A stretch of DNA of 62,050 nt from Catellatospora tritici (GTDB lineage Bacteria; Actinomycetota; Actinomycetes; Mycobacteriales; Micromonosporaceae): assembly GCF_019083965.1 (NCBI RefSeq), contig NZ_JAHRCY010000039.1:1-62050 (forward strand). Reading direction: 5' to 3'. Below are positions 34,153 to 42,773 of this stretch, piece by piece. The notes under the pieces were generated by a model. That model saw only the letters and a list, made by a program, of their open reading frames with translations. It did no database searches and was not told the origin of the DNA. Position numbers and translations under genes: made by a program. Every line of letters begins with the position of its first letter. The stretch's first letter is position 1.

Positions 34153-34965
34153 ATGTCCCTTCGTCGTCTCGCCATCCTGTCCGCCGGCGCCGCCGGCTTG
34201 CTGGTGCTGGCCATGCCAGGCGTCGCCGCGGCGTCCGTGCCGCTGTCCAACGACTCGGTCACCCTGTCGAGCACACCGGAGTCCTACACCTACAGCACCA
34301 CCAACACCTACTGGTCGGTGGTGGCGCTGCAGTCACCGAGCAACGCCGACTTCGACCTCGCGCTCTCCGGCGGCGGTGTCGCCCTGGGCACCAGCACGCA
34401 GGGCACCGGCCGCACCGACTTCATCGCGGTCAACTCCAACAGCGGGTTCCGGCCGATCGGCCGCTACCTGGCGACGGTCACGGCCTACAGCGGGTCGGGG
34501 ACCTACTCGGTCCAGCGGCAGACCGGGGCGACCACGATCGTGCTTCCGGCGATCACACATCCGGGCAGCACCGGGCCATCCGATCCGGACCTCGCCTTCG
34601 TGGTCCTCGCCGACGACGACATCGTCTCCATCGCCGACATCTGGCTCACGACGGGTCAGGCTTTCTGGGCCACCACGCCCACCGCGGGACAACACCTCTA
34701 TCTGCTCAAGAGCACGGCGGGTACGCCGTCCACCTACGTCCGCAACCGGACCGCCGCGGCGTCCGGCCAGTCGGTGGCGGTCATCGACGGGTGTACGAAG
34801 TACACGGCCACCGCCACCGGATGGCATGCCCTGGTGCTCGTCGACGACCGGGAACCCGAGCTGCCGCAGGTGCCCGCCGACGGGATAGCGCACGCGTTGA
34901 AGCTGGTGGACCCGGCGACCCCGAACACGTGCCCGGTGCGGAACTTTCCCGACGTCACCCCGTGA
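34153..34965 (+). CDS. Secreted protein of unknown function
   Basis: A 270-aa protein with a Sec signal, LRRLAILSAGAAGLLVLAMP, cleaved near VAAASVP (about residue 27). The mature part is beta-rich, with Ser/Thr/Tyr runs (SYTYSTTNTYWSVVALQSPS; YLATVTAYSGSGTYSVQRQT) resembling pre-peptidase C-terminal (PPC-like) beta-sandwich domains, but no catalytic domain follows. Two Cys (DGCTKY, NTCPV) lie near the end. GTGGAGGAACC stands before the ATG. Confidence 0.7.
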   Translation: MSLRRLAILSAGAAGLLVLAMPGVAAASVPLSNDSVTLSSTPESYTYSTTNTYWSVVALQSPSNADFDLALSGGGVALGTSTQGTGRTDFIAVNSNSGFRPIGRYLATVTAYSGSGTYSVQRQTGATTIVLPAITHPGSTGPSDPDLAFVVLADDDIVSIADIWLTTGQAFWATTPTAGQHLYLLKSTAGTPSTYVRNRTAAASGQSVAVIDGCTKYTATATGWHALVLVDDREPELPQVPADGIAHALKLVDPATPNTCPVRNFPDVTP

Positions 34966-34969
34966 CGCG

Positions 34970-35008
34970 ACCGCCCCCCGTGACTCGAGCCGAGTCACGG
35001 GGGGCGGT
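34970..35008. terminator. Strong bidirectional terminator
   Basis: Arms 34970-34987 and 34991-35008 pair perfectly over 18 bp with a 3-nt loop (AGC). It lies 4 bases beyond the secreted protein stop and before the convergent GH27 gene end. Confidence 0.85.
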
Positions 35009-35081
35009 GGTGCACCCGCGCGGCGTCATCGTGATGGCCGACGGCGCCCAGGCATGCCCGCCGTGGCGGTGCGACGAGGGC

Positions 35082-37154
35082 TCAGCAGCTCAGCCGCGCC
35101 CCGGCCCAGGTGCCGTGATCGTAGGCGTTGCCGTCACCGGCGTCGGTGACGACCAGATGCAGGGTGGACCGACCGGCCACGCCCACGTCCACTGTGGCGG
35201 CCGTGCCGGCGCGCAGTGTGGGACTCGTCCAGAGCGTGACCCCGTCCGCGGTGACCGAGAAGACCACGCTCGCCGCCGCCGAGGTCACCTCGCCGTCGAC
35301 TCCGACCACCGCGGTGAAGCGCTGGCAGGTGCCGTTGAGCGTGAGCGCCACGTCGCCGTTGGCGTGCGTGCCGACGCCCTTGACGTAGCTGACGCCGCCG
35401 ACCACCGGCACGACACCGTCACCGGTCGCGGTCTCGCCGTTGGACTGGTCGCGCTCGGCCGCGCCCCACCCGTTGCTCGACGAGGCCCAGGTCAGGTCGC
35501 CGGCGTTCGACCCCGAACCGGCGGCGGTACACGTGAGCGTGGCGGCGCCCCAGTCGCCGTGGTCGTAGTCGATACCGTTGTGGCCGTCGCTTGCCCGCAG
35601 CTCCAACGTCGCGTATCCGGCGGTGGGGACGGTCAGCGTGGTAGCGCCCTGGCTCGCGGTCTTGACATCGGTGTACGCCAGCAGCTTCCCGTCACCGTAG
35701 ACCTGGAACCGTACGCCCGCCCGCGCGTCGCTGACCTCGTCGTCGATGCCCACCTGTGCGGTGAACAGCGGGCAGGCCCGGCCCAGCCAGAGGTGCACCG
35801 AGCTTTCGGCGTGGACGCCGACGCCCTTGGCGTAGGTGGTGCCGTTGATGGTCAGCGTGGTGCCGTCCCCGGCCGCCTGCTCCTTGTTGGAGCGGTTGCG
35901 CTCGGCCGGGCCCCACCGGTTGGTCGAGGCCAGCCAGGTCATGTCACCGACCTGGTATGTCCCGGCCGCCGGGGCGGTCTGGGTGGTGCCGGACCGGCTC
36001 ACCCGGTACATGACCACGCCGTGCGAGGCGACGCTGCCCGAGATCGACCCGCTGCTGGTGGAGGTGGCGCCGGTCCAGAGGTTCTTCAGGTTGTAGCTCG
36101 ACGACCCGCCCAATCCGAGTTCGGCCGCGCTGGTGGTGACCGTGGCCGTGGCGGCCGTGCGGTTGAACAGGACCACCGCGACCGAGCCGTCCGACATCGG
36201 CTTGGCCCAGACCTCTGTCTCGCCGTCGTCGCGCATGCGCCGCCCCTGCGAGCCGCCCCAGTCCTGGTCCACGGCGATCACGTCGGCGTTGCGGACGATG
36301 CCCAGGGTGGTGTCGTTGACCGAGCGCAGGTCGTTGCCGAGCAGCAGCGGCGCGTTGAGCAGCGCCCAGAGGCTGAAGTGCGCCGTGTACTCGGTGGTGG
36401 TCATGCCGCCGTTGCCGACCTCCAGCATGTCCGGGTCGTTGAACCCGCCCTTTCGCGCGAACGGCTCGAGCCCGGCCTGCTGGTCGAGGATGCTGGTCAT
36501 GCTGTTCCACGAGTCGTTGATGTCGTCGGTGGTGCGCCACATGCTGCCGCCCACGTTCGGCCCGAAGATCCACGGTGTGTCCAGGCCCCAGTTGCACAGG
36601 CTGTAGACGATCGGGCGGCCGGTCGCCTTCAGCGCGTCGCCCATGGCCTTGTACCGCTCGATCGCGGGCCGTCCCTGGTTGTTGCAGTTGTCGTACTTCA
36701 GCAGGTCGACGCCCCACGACGCCCAGGTCTGCGCGTCGACGACCTCGTGGTCGAGGCTCGCGGGAAGTCCCTGGCAGGTCGCGGTGCCCGCCGAGGAGTA
36801 GATGCCGAGCTTCAGACCTTTGCCGTGTACGTACGCGGCCAGAGACGCGATGCCGGAGGGGAAGCGGGTCGGATCGGACCGGAGTTTGCCCTGGGCGTCA
36901 CGCGTGGACGCCATCCAGCAGTCGTCGATGTTGACGTACCGGTAGCCGGCGGTGTCGAGGCCCTTGGCCACGATCGCGTCGGCGGTGGCTCGGATCAGGT
37001 TCTCGTCGATGTTGCAGCCGAACCGGTTCCAGCTGTTCCAGCCCATCGTGGGGGCTGTGATCTGGACCACCGGGGTGGACGCCTGGGCGGGCGGACCAAC
37101 CGGGGCGATCGCCGCGGTCAGCGCGACCGCGAGCAGGAGAGCGAGTCTGCGCAC
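35082..37154 (-). CDS. Secreted GH27 alpha-galactosidase with two NPCBM modules
   Basis: About 690 aa from GTG 37154 (AAGGAG six bases upstream; longer starts lack one). Residues 1-27 are a Sec signal. The GH27 catalytic barrel (about 30-400) has GWNSWNRFGC, NIDDCW, nucleophile Asp in LLKYDNCNN (near 155) and acid/base Asp in RTTDDINDSW (near 212). Two tandem NPCBM/NEW2 sugar-binding modules occupy about 405-545 and 550-690. It cleaves terminal alpha-1,6-galactose from galactomannan, raffinose-type or related sugars outside the cell. Confidence 0.93.
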   Translation of the reverse strand: MRRLALLLAVALTAAIAPVGPPAQASTPVVQITAPTMGWNSWNRFGCNIDENLIRATADAIVAKGLDTAGYRYVNIDDCWMASTRDAQGKLRSDPTRFPSGIASLAAYVHGKGLKLGIYSSAGTATCQGLPASLDHEVVDAQTWASWGVDLLKYDNCNNQGRPAIERYKAMGDALKATGRPIVYSLCNWGLDTPWIFGPNVGGSMWRTTDDINDSWNSMTSILDQQAGLEPFARKGGFNDPDMLEVGNGGMTTTEYTAHFSLWALLNAPLLLGNDLRSVNDTTLGIVRNADVIAVDQDWGGSQGRRMRDDGETEVWAKPMSDGSVAVVLFNRTAATATVTTSAAELGLGGSSSYNLKNLWTGATSTSSGSISGSVASHGVVMYRVSRSGTTQTAPAAGTYQVGDMTWLASTNRWGPAERNRSNKEQAAGDGTTLTINGTTYAKGVGVHAESSVHLWLGRACPLFTAQVGIDDEVSDARAGVRFQVYGDGKLLAYTDVKTASQGATTLTVPTAGYATLELRASDGHNGIDYDHGDWGAATLTCTAAGSGSNAGDLTWASSSNGWGAAERDQSNGETATGDGVVPVVGGVSYVKGVGTHANGDVALTLNGTCQRFTAVVGVDGEVTSAAASVVFSVTADGVTLWTSPTLRAGTAATVDVGVAGRSTLHLVVTDAGDGNAYDHGTWAGARLSC

Positions 37155-37176
37155 GAGTACTCCTTGGGGACGGAGT

Positions 37177-37218
37177 GTGTTCGATGGCGACATAGCGCGT
37201 TTTTCTGATATCGAACAC
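37177..37218. promoter_or_regulatory. Paired inverted sites GTGTTCGAT and ATCGAACAC before the GH27 gene
   Basis: Two 9-bp copies in opposite direction at 37177-37185 and 37210-37218, centres 33 bp apart (about three helix turns), just upstream of the alpha-galactosidase start. This could be a two-site operator; it could instead be a weak hairpin. Confidence 0.4.
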
Positions 37219-37293
37219 GGTGAATCGGTTGTACTCCCCACCCATCGAAGATCGCAATAACGTTCTACCGGGCGCTACTCCGGCGTGTTCGCC

Positions 37294-37890
37294 CTACCGC
37301 CGCCGCACAGACCCGGTGCGCTTCGGGTGGTGGCCGCCGTAGAGGTTGACGCGATGATCGGCCAGATGGTGCGGGGTGCGGCCGAGGAACACATCCGACC
37401 TGGCGGCGGCGTGGGCGACGTTGATCGTCCAGTCCTCGTACCACCAGCTCGCGGAGCACTGGCAGCCGCGGAACCGGAAATTGGCGAGGTAGAGCGCCGT
37501 CTCGCCGGGCGACAGGGTGAACAGGCGCCGCGGTGCACCGGATCGCGGATACACCGCCGAGCTGTGCGCCAGGTGCACCGTGACGCCGCCGTCGGCGCTG
37601 CTCAGGTCGAGTGACAGGGCGTACGCCGCCCTGTCACCGGACCGGACCCGCTCGGAGAACCGGTAGCCGTCCAGTGAGCTCGCGACCACGTCGTGAACGA
37701 CCACGGCGTCATCGGGCATCTCCTCGGGCAGGGGCAGGACCTTGGGCACCTGCCGCCGCAGGTCGGCGTGGGCGGCACCACGTTCGTCCGCCCGCCACGT
37801 CACCCGGATCCGCTGAATCACCAACACCGGGGAATTATGGCGTGACCCACCCAGGCCCGCCACGCTCGGTGCGGTCGTGAGCCGGCCCAT
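37294..37890 (-). CDS. Hypothetical protein, unknown family
   Basis: A 198-aa soluble protein from ATG 37890. I see mixed beta structure and a central RFRGCQCSASWWYEDW with two Cys and three Trp. No known motif or signal peptide was found. The N-terminal 24 residues are less well composed, so a start at VLVIQRIRVTW is possible. It is an isolated gene with a hairpin just upstream (37896-37926). Confidence 0.55.
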   Translation of the reverse strand: MGRLTTAPSVAGLGGSRHNSPVLVIQRIRVTWRADERGAAHADLRRQVPKVLPLPEEMPDDAVVVHDVVASSLDGYRFSERVRSGDRAAYALSLDLSSADGGVTVHLAHSSAVYPRSGAPRRLFTLSPGETALYLANFRFRGCQCSASWWYEDWTINVAHAAARSDVFLGRTPHHLADHRVNLYGGHHPKRTGSVRRR

Positions 37891-37895
37891 ACCCG

Positions 37896-37926
37896 TGTGG
37901 GCTGCTTAGGCAGCGAGCAGCCCACA
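37896..37926. other. 10-bp perfect hairpin in the leader of the 37.3-kb gene
   Basis: TGTGGGCTGC (37896-37905) pairs with GCAGCCCACA (37917-37926). It lies 6 bases upstream of the minus-strand start. It could be an operator or a terminator of lost upstream DNA. The rest of 37927-38168 holds nothing I recognise. Confidence 0.5.
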
Positions 37927-38168
37927 TCAAGCACTTGGCGGAGGCCCGTCCGAGGTGATGCTGAGGAGCCGGTCGTGATGAGCGGACATTCCGAGGTGGT
38001 GTCTCGCGGATCATGGCCCTGTTCGTCCGGCGCGTATAGTTCGCGCGAACCTGAGCGATGCTCAGCCGGCGGCGCCGGCCGCGGCGACGGAGCGATCAAC
38101 CGTCTTGGCGGGGTGAAGCGCTGGTGGCCGACCGCCGACCAGTGGCTCTACGGAGATGGAGTGCTCAA

Positions 38169-38648
38169 TTGCTGACGGGCGGACGGCGGCGACTGCGGAT
38201 GGCGGCGCTGCTGGTAGTCGGAGCGTTCGCGCTGTGGTCGTGCTGGGCCATCGGTTGGCCGTACCTGCGGTACTCGTCGGCCGAACAGCGGCTGGCCGCC
38301 TCATACCTCGATGAGGTCGAGGTCGAGGGGTACTCGATGGAGAAGGAGTACACCGAGTCAACCTCGGTGGTCGGAAGGTACTACCTCGGCCCCGCCACCG
38401 GCGACCCGCTGTCGATGGTGCACGCGCCCGGGGTGACGCTGGCGCTGCTGCCTCCTGCGCAGCGGGTCGACACCGAGTTCGAGCGGAGCTTGGCGAGCAC
38501 ATCGCTGCCGTCAGCCTGGCCGCACTGCGGATTGAGCGTGCACCAGCAGCTCAACAGGTTGCAACTGGACTTGTCAGCGACCGATCAGGACCGGTTCGAC
38601 CGCGGCGAACTGCAGATCATCAAGGTCGCTGTCGGCTGCGGAGGCTGA
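38169..38648 (+). CDS. Single-pass membrane-anchored hypothetical protein
   Basis: About 159 aa if TTG 38169 is the start; ATG 38199 is the other option. A basic N-terminus (GGRRRLRM) precedes one membrane helix, AALLVVGAFALWSCWAIGW, and an extracellular domain of about 120 residues with two Cys (WPHCGLSV and a near-final Cys). This looks like a type II-anchored or uncleaved-signal protein; no family was recognised. No strong ribosome site was seen, so the start is uncertain. Confidence 0.55.
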   Translation: MLTGGRRRLRMAALLVVGAFALWSCWAIGWPYLRYSSAEQRLAASYLDEVEVEGYSMEKEYTESTSVVGRYYLGPATGDPLSMVHAPGVTLALLPPAQRVDTEFERSLASTSLPSAWPHCGLSVHQQLNRLQLDLSATDQDRFDRGELQIIKVAVGCGG

Positions 38649-38675
38649 TGTGGGAACCGCGACGGCGGGTTCTCG

Positions 38676-38941
38676 TCACCGGCTCGATCGTCGCTCACCT
38701 TGGAGCACCCGGTCCAGGCGGCTGTCGACCTCCTGCGCCATCCGGAGGAAGGACTCCTTCGGCAACCCGCTGCGGTCCAGCCGCACGCACACGATGTACT
38801 GGCCGTACCGGGCCATCATCTGCCAGCTGGAGCAGGACCGCGGCCAGACCGGGTCGTCATCGGGCCACTCGATGCAGACGACATCGGCCGTGTCAGCCGC
38901 CATGGCGGACTCCGGTGCGAGCGGATACGTGACCGCGTCGT
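38676..38941 (-). pseudogene. C-terminal fragment of an unknown protein, truncated at an IS remnant
   Basis: The frame reads DDAVTYPLAPESAMAADTAD, CIEWPDDDPVWPRSCSSWQM, then ARYGQYIVCVRLDRSGLPKE and a helical, Arg-rich tail to TGA at 38676-38678. It has protein-like composition but no start codon of its own. To the right it runs into a C9 tract and an IS5-type remnant, so the gene looks cut by the insertion. Confidence 0.5.
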
Positions 38942-39072
38942 CCCCCCCCCGTATCGGGAATAACCGCCGCGATACGGCGCCGGCGCAGCTCGGCGCGGAT
39001 CTTCTTGGCCGTGTACGCCTTGTCGGCCGGCAGCCGTCCCGGCCGGGTGCGTGGCCGTCCCAACCTCGACCA
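38942..39072 (-). mobile_element. Remnant of an IS5-family DDE transposase
   Basis: On the minus strand the frame gives GRPRTRPGRLPADKAYTAKK then IRAELRRRRIAAVIP, which matches the segment around the second catalytic region of IS5-type transposases (LADKAYSSRAIR...LRRRGI...IPE). Only about 45 residues remain, and neither the start nor the catalytic triad is complete. Its left edge is a run of nine C (38942-38950). No gene was found in the flanking 39073-39235. Confidence 0.75.
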
Positions 39073-39235
39073 GCCGCGACGACGTCGAGTTCGTAGTGGC
39101 AGGTCGAGAACTTCAGCACCCGGTCGGCCACCACCAACCGCCCAACCAACGACCCGCCTCACGACGCAGCGTCGCCGACAGGATTCGCTGGGCGCGGGTC
39201 GAGGGTGAACGGACTGACCTGCGACAATCTCGGCC

Positions 39236-39865
39236 GTGGGAACAAGTATCCACGGATTCGTCGAGTGCCGTACCTGGGGCGCCGGACTCCCGGTCGGCGA
39301 AACGGCCTGGTACGCGGCGATCAGTCTCGAAATGCTCGGCATCACCCGCGACTACGCCGCGTTCGACTGCCTGTTCGGAGTGCGTAGTACCGGGTCGTGG
39401 CTGCCTGTCGCCGCCGCCCGCGGCCTTCCCGACACTCCGTCGGAACAGTTCAGGTCTGAACTGAGCGCCTGGGGCGATGCGGCGTTCGGTGTCACCTGGA
39501 TCTCCTGGCCGGAGGTCGAGGCGATCGACTGGGACGAGCCCGCGCTGCGGCGTGCGACCGATGTCGCCGAATATCGCCGGGTCGGTGACGCCCTGGTCCT
39601 CGTCCGCGAGGACGTGTGGAGTCGGAAATTCGGGCGGGCGGCGGGGGTCGACACGCTCGAGGTCGATCCCGACCGGGTCGCTGACCTATGGGACGAGGGC
39701 ACCGAGTGGCACGTCGGCGACACGGTGTTCCGCGTCCGCCGAGCCCGACGTCGTGACCTCGTTCCTTCCGACGGCATCTGGCATTCGGTCTGGACGGTCA
39801 TGCAAGTGCTGGCCGGTGTGCACGGCGAAGAGAACGTCCGGCTGGTGGCGTGGTTCGAGGAGTAG
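39236..39865 (+). CDS. Hypothetical protein, unknown family
   Basis: A 209-aa soluble acidic protein starting at GTG 39236 (VGTSIHGFVECRTWGAGLPV). It is rich in Trp and Asp, with a pattern ISWPEVEAIDWDEPALR typical of actinobacterial stand-alone hypothetical proteins or immunity-like proteins. No signal peptide or membrane helix. The absence of a clear Shine-Dalgarno leaves a leaderless start possible. Function cannot be stated. Confidence 0.65.
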   Translation: MGTSIHGFVECRTWGAGLPVGETAWYAAISLEMLGITRDYAAFDCLFGVRSTGSWLPVAAARGLPDTPSEQFRSELSAWGDAAFGVTWISWPEVEAIDWDEPALRRATDVAEYRRVGDALVLVREDVWSRKFGRAAGVDTLEVDPDRVADLWDEGTEWHVGDTVFRVRRARRRDLVPSDGIWHSVWTVMQVLAGVHGEENVRLVAWFEE

Positions 39866-39910
39866 GCCACGGCCTGGGGCCCCGCACCGGATCCGCGTCG
39901 AAGCGACCGG

Positions 39911-40099
39911 TCAGGCTGGGAAGCGGCTGGAGAAGTCGGTGTTCAGTTCGATCTGGCGCGCGTTGACCGCGGTTTCGCACGGAGATTGTGCCCCGCAGGC
40001 CGCGCAGGAGGCGTCGTCGACCGATATCGGCTGATGGGAGTTCAGCAGTTCAAGGGCGGTCGCGACGACCATGCTGTCGGGATCGAACAGGAATGACAT
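39911..40099 (-). CDS. Small Cys-containing protein (62 aa)
   Basis: A 62-residue protein, MSFLFDPDSMVVATALELLN..., with a helical N-terminal half and the Cys group SCAACGAQSPCETA near residues 31-44 (CxxC then a Cys six residues later). It could bind a metal or be the substrate of a modification enzyme, but no such enzyme is nearby. Good codon usage on the minus strand supports a real gene. Its leader and the 40100-40290 stretch share DNA with the DUF389 gene promoter. Confidence 0.5.
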   Translation of the reverse strand: MSFLFDPDSMVVATALELLNSHQPISVDDASCAACGAQSPCETAVNARQIELNTDFSSRFPA

Positions 40100-40290
40100 G
40101 CTTTACCTCGCGCTTGGACGTAGCGGACCGGTCGACGGCCGGTTCGTCCCGACGATATCCGCGATCACGTCGCCGTAAACCTCCGGCTGCCGGGCGCGGA
40201 GCGACGATCCGGTTCCGGGTGTCAGTGTCGGCTTTTCGGGAAGAGGCGACATGCGGAATGCTCGACGCCAGCCGACCCCCGGAGGAAGAT

Positions 40291-41283
40291 GTGCTGCACC
40301 TTCGTATCATCGCACCGCCGCACCTGTCCGACGCCGTCGTGAAGGCGCTGCGAGCAGACGGTGCGGTTGCCCACCTGGCAGTCCTTCCCGGTGCGGCCGT
40401 GCAGCCACCCGGAGATGTCATCCTGTGCGACGTGGCCAGGGAGGGCGCCAACGCCGTCCTCGACCACCTGCGCACGCTGGGCGTCGAACACGAGGGCGCG
40501 ATCGCGATCGACGAGTCGGCGGTCGTCCTGTCCGATGCCGCCCAGCTCGCGGCCGCTCGTACGCCCGGGACCGGCGCCGACGCCGTGGTGTGGGAGGAGA
40601 TCGAGCACCGTACCGGCCAGGACACGCGGTTGTCGGCCACTTATCTGGTTCTGCTCATCGTCGCCACCGTCATCGCCGCGGTCGGGGTGCTGCTCGACCA
40701 GCCGATCCTCATCGTCGGTGCGATGGTGGTAGGGCCGGAGTTCGGGCCGCTGGCCGGGTTGAGCATCGGGCTGGTGCAGGGCCGTCGGCCGATGGTCGTC
40801 CGCTCGGCCACCGCGCTGGCGGTGGGCTTCCCGGTCGCCATGGCGGTGACGGTCGCGGCGACGTGGGTGATGACGGCGGCCGGGCTGGTCGACCGATCCA
40901 TGCTGCTGGCTGATCGGCCACTGACCGACTTCATCTGGCGACCTGACGCGCTGTCGTGGATCGTCGGTTTCCTGGCCGGGATCGCCGGGATGGTGTCGAT
41001 CACTTCTGCCCGCTCCGGCGCGCTCATCGGAGTCCTCATCTCGGTGACCACGGTCCCGGCGGCCGCAAACGTCGCGGTCGCGGCCGCGTACGGTGTGCCC
41101 CACGAGGCATGGGGCTCGGCCCTGCAACTGCTGATCAACCTGGCCGCGATCGTGGCCGCGGGTGCCCTCACGCTCACCGCGCAGCGGCTGTGGTGGCGGC
41201 GGGTACGCCCACCGGCCCGGCCAGTCTCGGTCGCTGCCCGTCAGCCCCGCCGTGGTGGCGCCAGGGCACAGAAGGCCGTCTGA
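40291..41283 (+). CDS. DUF389-family membrane protein
   Basis: About 330 aa from GTG 40291, chosen because GGAGGA sits 6 bases upstream; an ATG 33 bases upstream is in frame. Residues 1-100 form a soluble ferredoxin-like domain (HLRIIAPPHLSDAVVKAL, DVAREGANAVLDHLRTLGV). About 115-310 is the DUF389 membrane part of 5-6 helices with YLVLLIVATVIAAVGVLLDQ, then MVVGPEFGPLAGLSIGLV. The family occurs in bacteria and archaea without firm function. It stands alone between a small gene and the ArsR operon. Confidence 0.9.
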   Translation: MLHLRIIAPPHLSDAVVKALRADGAVAHLAVLPGAAVQPPGDVILCDVAREGANAVLDHLRTLGVEHEGAIAIDESAVVLSDAAQLAAARTPGTGADAVVWEEIEHRTGQDTRLSATYLVLLIVATVIAAVGVLLDQPILIVGAMVVGPEFGPLAGLSIGLVQGRRPMVVRSATALAVGFPVAMAVTVAATWVMTAAGLVDRSMLLADRPLTDFIWRPDALSWIVGFLAGIAGMVSITSARSGALIGVLISVTTVPAAANVAVAAAYGVPHEAWGSALQLLINLAAIVAAGALTLTAQRLWWRRVRPPARPVSVAARQPRRGGARAQKAV

Positions 41284-41340
41284 CCGGTCCGAACTGGGGT
41301 CGCGTACCCGTAGGCGACCTGGTCGGGACCGTGTCGAGCT

Positions 41341-41364
41341 TTACACAACGAATTGGTTGTGCAA
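41341..41364. promoter_or_regulatory. ArsR-type operator, CACAAC-6 nt-GTTGTG
   Basis: A perfect 6-bp inverted repeat (41344-41349 and 41356-41361), extended by outer TT/AA, about 13 bases before the ArsR start codon. ArsR/SmtB repressors bind such A/C-rich imperfect palindromes and autoregulate. Confidence 0.7.
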
Positions 41365-41374
41365 GGATCTGGTT

Positions 41375-41716
41375 GTGGAAGCTGCGACTGCCGAAAAGCT
41401 GGCCCGGACCTTCATGGCGCTGGCCGACCCCACCCGGGTGGCCATCGTCGCGCGGTTGTCCCAGGGCGACGCCACGGTGAAGGAGCTCACCGAGCCGTTC
41501 GCCCTGACCCAGCAGGCGGTGTCCCGCCACCTGAAAGTGCTGGCGGAGGCGGGACTCGTCTCGCGGCGGCACGTCGCCCAGGCCCGCCCGGCCAGCCTTG
41601 AGGTCGACCGGCTGGTCGAAGTGCTGGCCTGGATCGACGCCAGGCGCATCGAGTGGCACGACCGGCACGACCGGCTGGCCGAACACCTGCGTCGCCTCAG
41701 CGAGCAAGCGCGATGA
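41375..41716 (+). CDS. ArsR-family transcriptional regulator (metal-independent type)
   Basis: A 113-aa protein from GTG 41375 with AAGGA upstream. Winged helix: ARTFMALADPTRVAIVARLS, recognition helix FALTQQAVSRHLKVLAEAGL, wing SRRHVAQARPASLEV. No Cys or His metal site is seen, so it probably belongs to the ArsR subgroup that controls AHSA1 genes. Its stop overlaps the AHSA1 start (ATGA), and a palindrome directly upstream suggests autoregulation of a three-gene operon. Confidence 0.92.
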   Translation: MEAATAEKLARTFMALADPTRVAIVARLSQGDATVKELTEPFALTQQAVSRHLKVLAEAGLVSRRHVAQARPASLEVDRLVEVLAWIDARRIEWHDRHDRLAEHLRRLSEQAR

Positions 41717-42168
41717 CCATCCCGTCCGCCGAGGGGGACTTCACCGTCCGCCACGTGCATCAGGCACCGCGCCACCTCGTGTTCACGTGCCTGACCACGC
41801 CCGAGCACCTGGCCGAGTTCTGGGGTCCGACCGGCACCCACACCCCGTTGCGGAACATCGTGGTCGACCTGCGGCCCGGCGGCGCCTTCGAGACCACGAT
41901 GGTCAACGACGGCAGCGGCGAGACGTACACCATGCGTGCCGTCTACGTGGAGGTCGACCCACCGCGGTTCGTGTCGTGGCGCGAAGTCGAGTCCGGGGTG
42001 CTCAGCGAGGTGACCTTCGTCGATCTCGGCGACGGCACCACCGAAGTCCTGACCACCCAGCGCGGCCTGCCCGCCTGGATGCGCACCCCGGAAGCCCGCG
42101 CGGGCTGGGGCACCGCGCTCGACCGTGCGGCCGCCTACACCGCGGCGCAAGCGAGGAGGAATACGTGA
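41713..42168 (+). CDS. SRPBCC/AHSA1-domain protein
   Basis: A 151-aa protein. FTVRHVHQAPRHLVFTCLTT then EHLAEFWGPTGTHTPLRNIV are the AHSA1/CalC-like start and lid, GGAFETTMVNDGSGETYTMR the central sheet and the C-terminal helix follows. It is the standard partner of ArsR proteins and probably binds or detoxifies a hydrophobic compound. The start ATG is fused with the ArsR stop (ATGA), and its own stop overlaps the next start (GTGA). Confidence 0.9.
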   Translation: MTIPSAEGDFTVRHVHQAPRHLVFTCLTTPEHLAEFWGPTGTHTPLRNIVVDLRPGGAFETTMVNDGSGETYTMRAVYVEVDPPRFVSWREVESGVLSEVTFVDLGDGTTEVLTTQRGLPAWMRTPEARAGWGTALDRAAAYTAAQARRNT

Positions 42169-42773
42169 ACGTCGTGGACAACGAGGTACAGGAGCTGGTC
42201 GGGCCGCAGTTGCGGGCTTTGGCGGACGCGGTTGCCGGTCAGCCGGTGTCGATCGCCGATGCGCCTTCGCTGTGCGAGGGCTGGGCTGTCCGGCACGTCA
42301 TCGCGCACATGACGATGGCGGCGCGCTACGACGGCCCGTCCTTCATGGCGGAGCTCGCGGCGGTCGGGCACGACTTCGGCGCCCTGTCCGAGAAGGTCGC
42401 CCGCAGGGACGGCGAGCTGCCGTTCGACCTACTGCTGGCCGACCTGCGCGGCGACACCATGGCGCGGTGGGCGCCGCCCGGTGGCGGCGCGGCCGGGGCG
42501 CTCAGCCACGCGGTCATCCATGGCCTGGACATCACCTACGCGGTCGGGCTGCCGCGTACGGCCGACGACCGGGCCACCCGAATCGTGCTCGACAGTCTCG
42601 CCGAGGGTGGTGCGAGCCGCCACTTCGGTGTCGACACCGCCGGGCGGCTGCTCCGCGCCACCGACCTCGACTGGGAGGCTGGGCACGGAACACCCGTGGC
42701 GGCCTCGGCCGGTGATCTCATCCTTGCGCTGGCCGCGCGGCCCCGGCCGGGCGTCGAACTGCCCATGCGCTAG
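42165..42773 (+). CDS. Maleylpyruvate isomerase/DinB-like mycothiol-dependent enzyme
   Basis: About 202 aa from GTG 42165 (GAGGAGG upstream). The N-terminal helix bundle has SLCEGWAVRHVIAHMTM with the His typical of mycothiol_transferase/DinB metal sites, and a later His in LSHAVIHGLDITYAVG. Such enzymes use mycothiol for isomerisation or detoxification and act in actinobacteria only. It is the third gene of the ArsR-AHSA1 operon, so the operon may detoxify a hydrophobic electrophile. Confidence 0.87.
   Translation: MNVVDNEVQELVGPQLRALADAVAGQPVSIADAPSLCEGWAVRHVIAHMTMAARYDGPSFMAELAAVGHDFGALSEKVARRDGELPFDLLLADLRGDTMARWAPPGGGAAGALSHAVIHGLDITYAVGLPRTADDRATRIVLDSLAEGGASRHFGVDTAGRLLRATDLDWEAGHGTPVAASAGDLILALAARPRPGVELPMR

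Noticed and set aside
34131..37208. Very long frame across the secreted protein and antisense to GH27
   Set aside because: It crosses two real genes and a perfect terminator hairpin; GH27 on the other strand is unmistakable.
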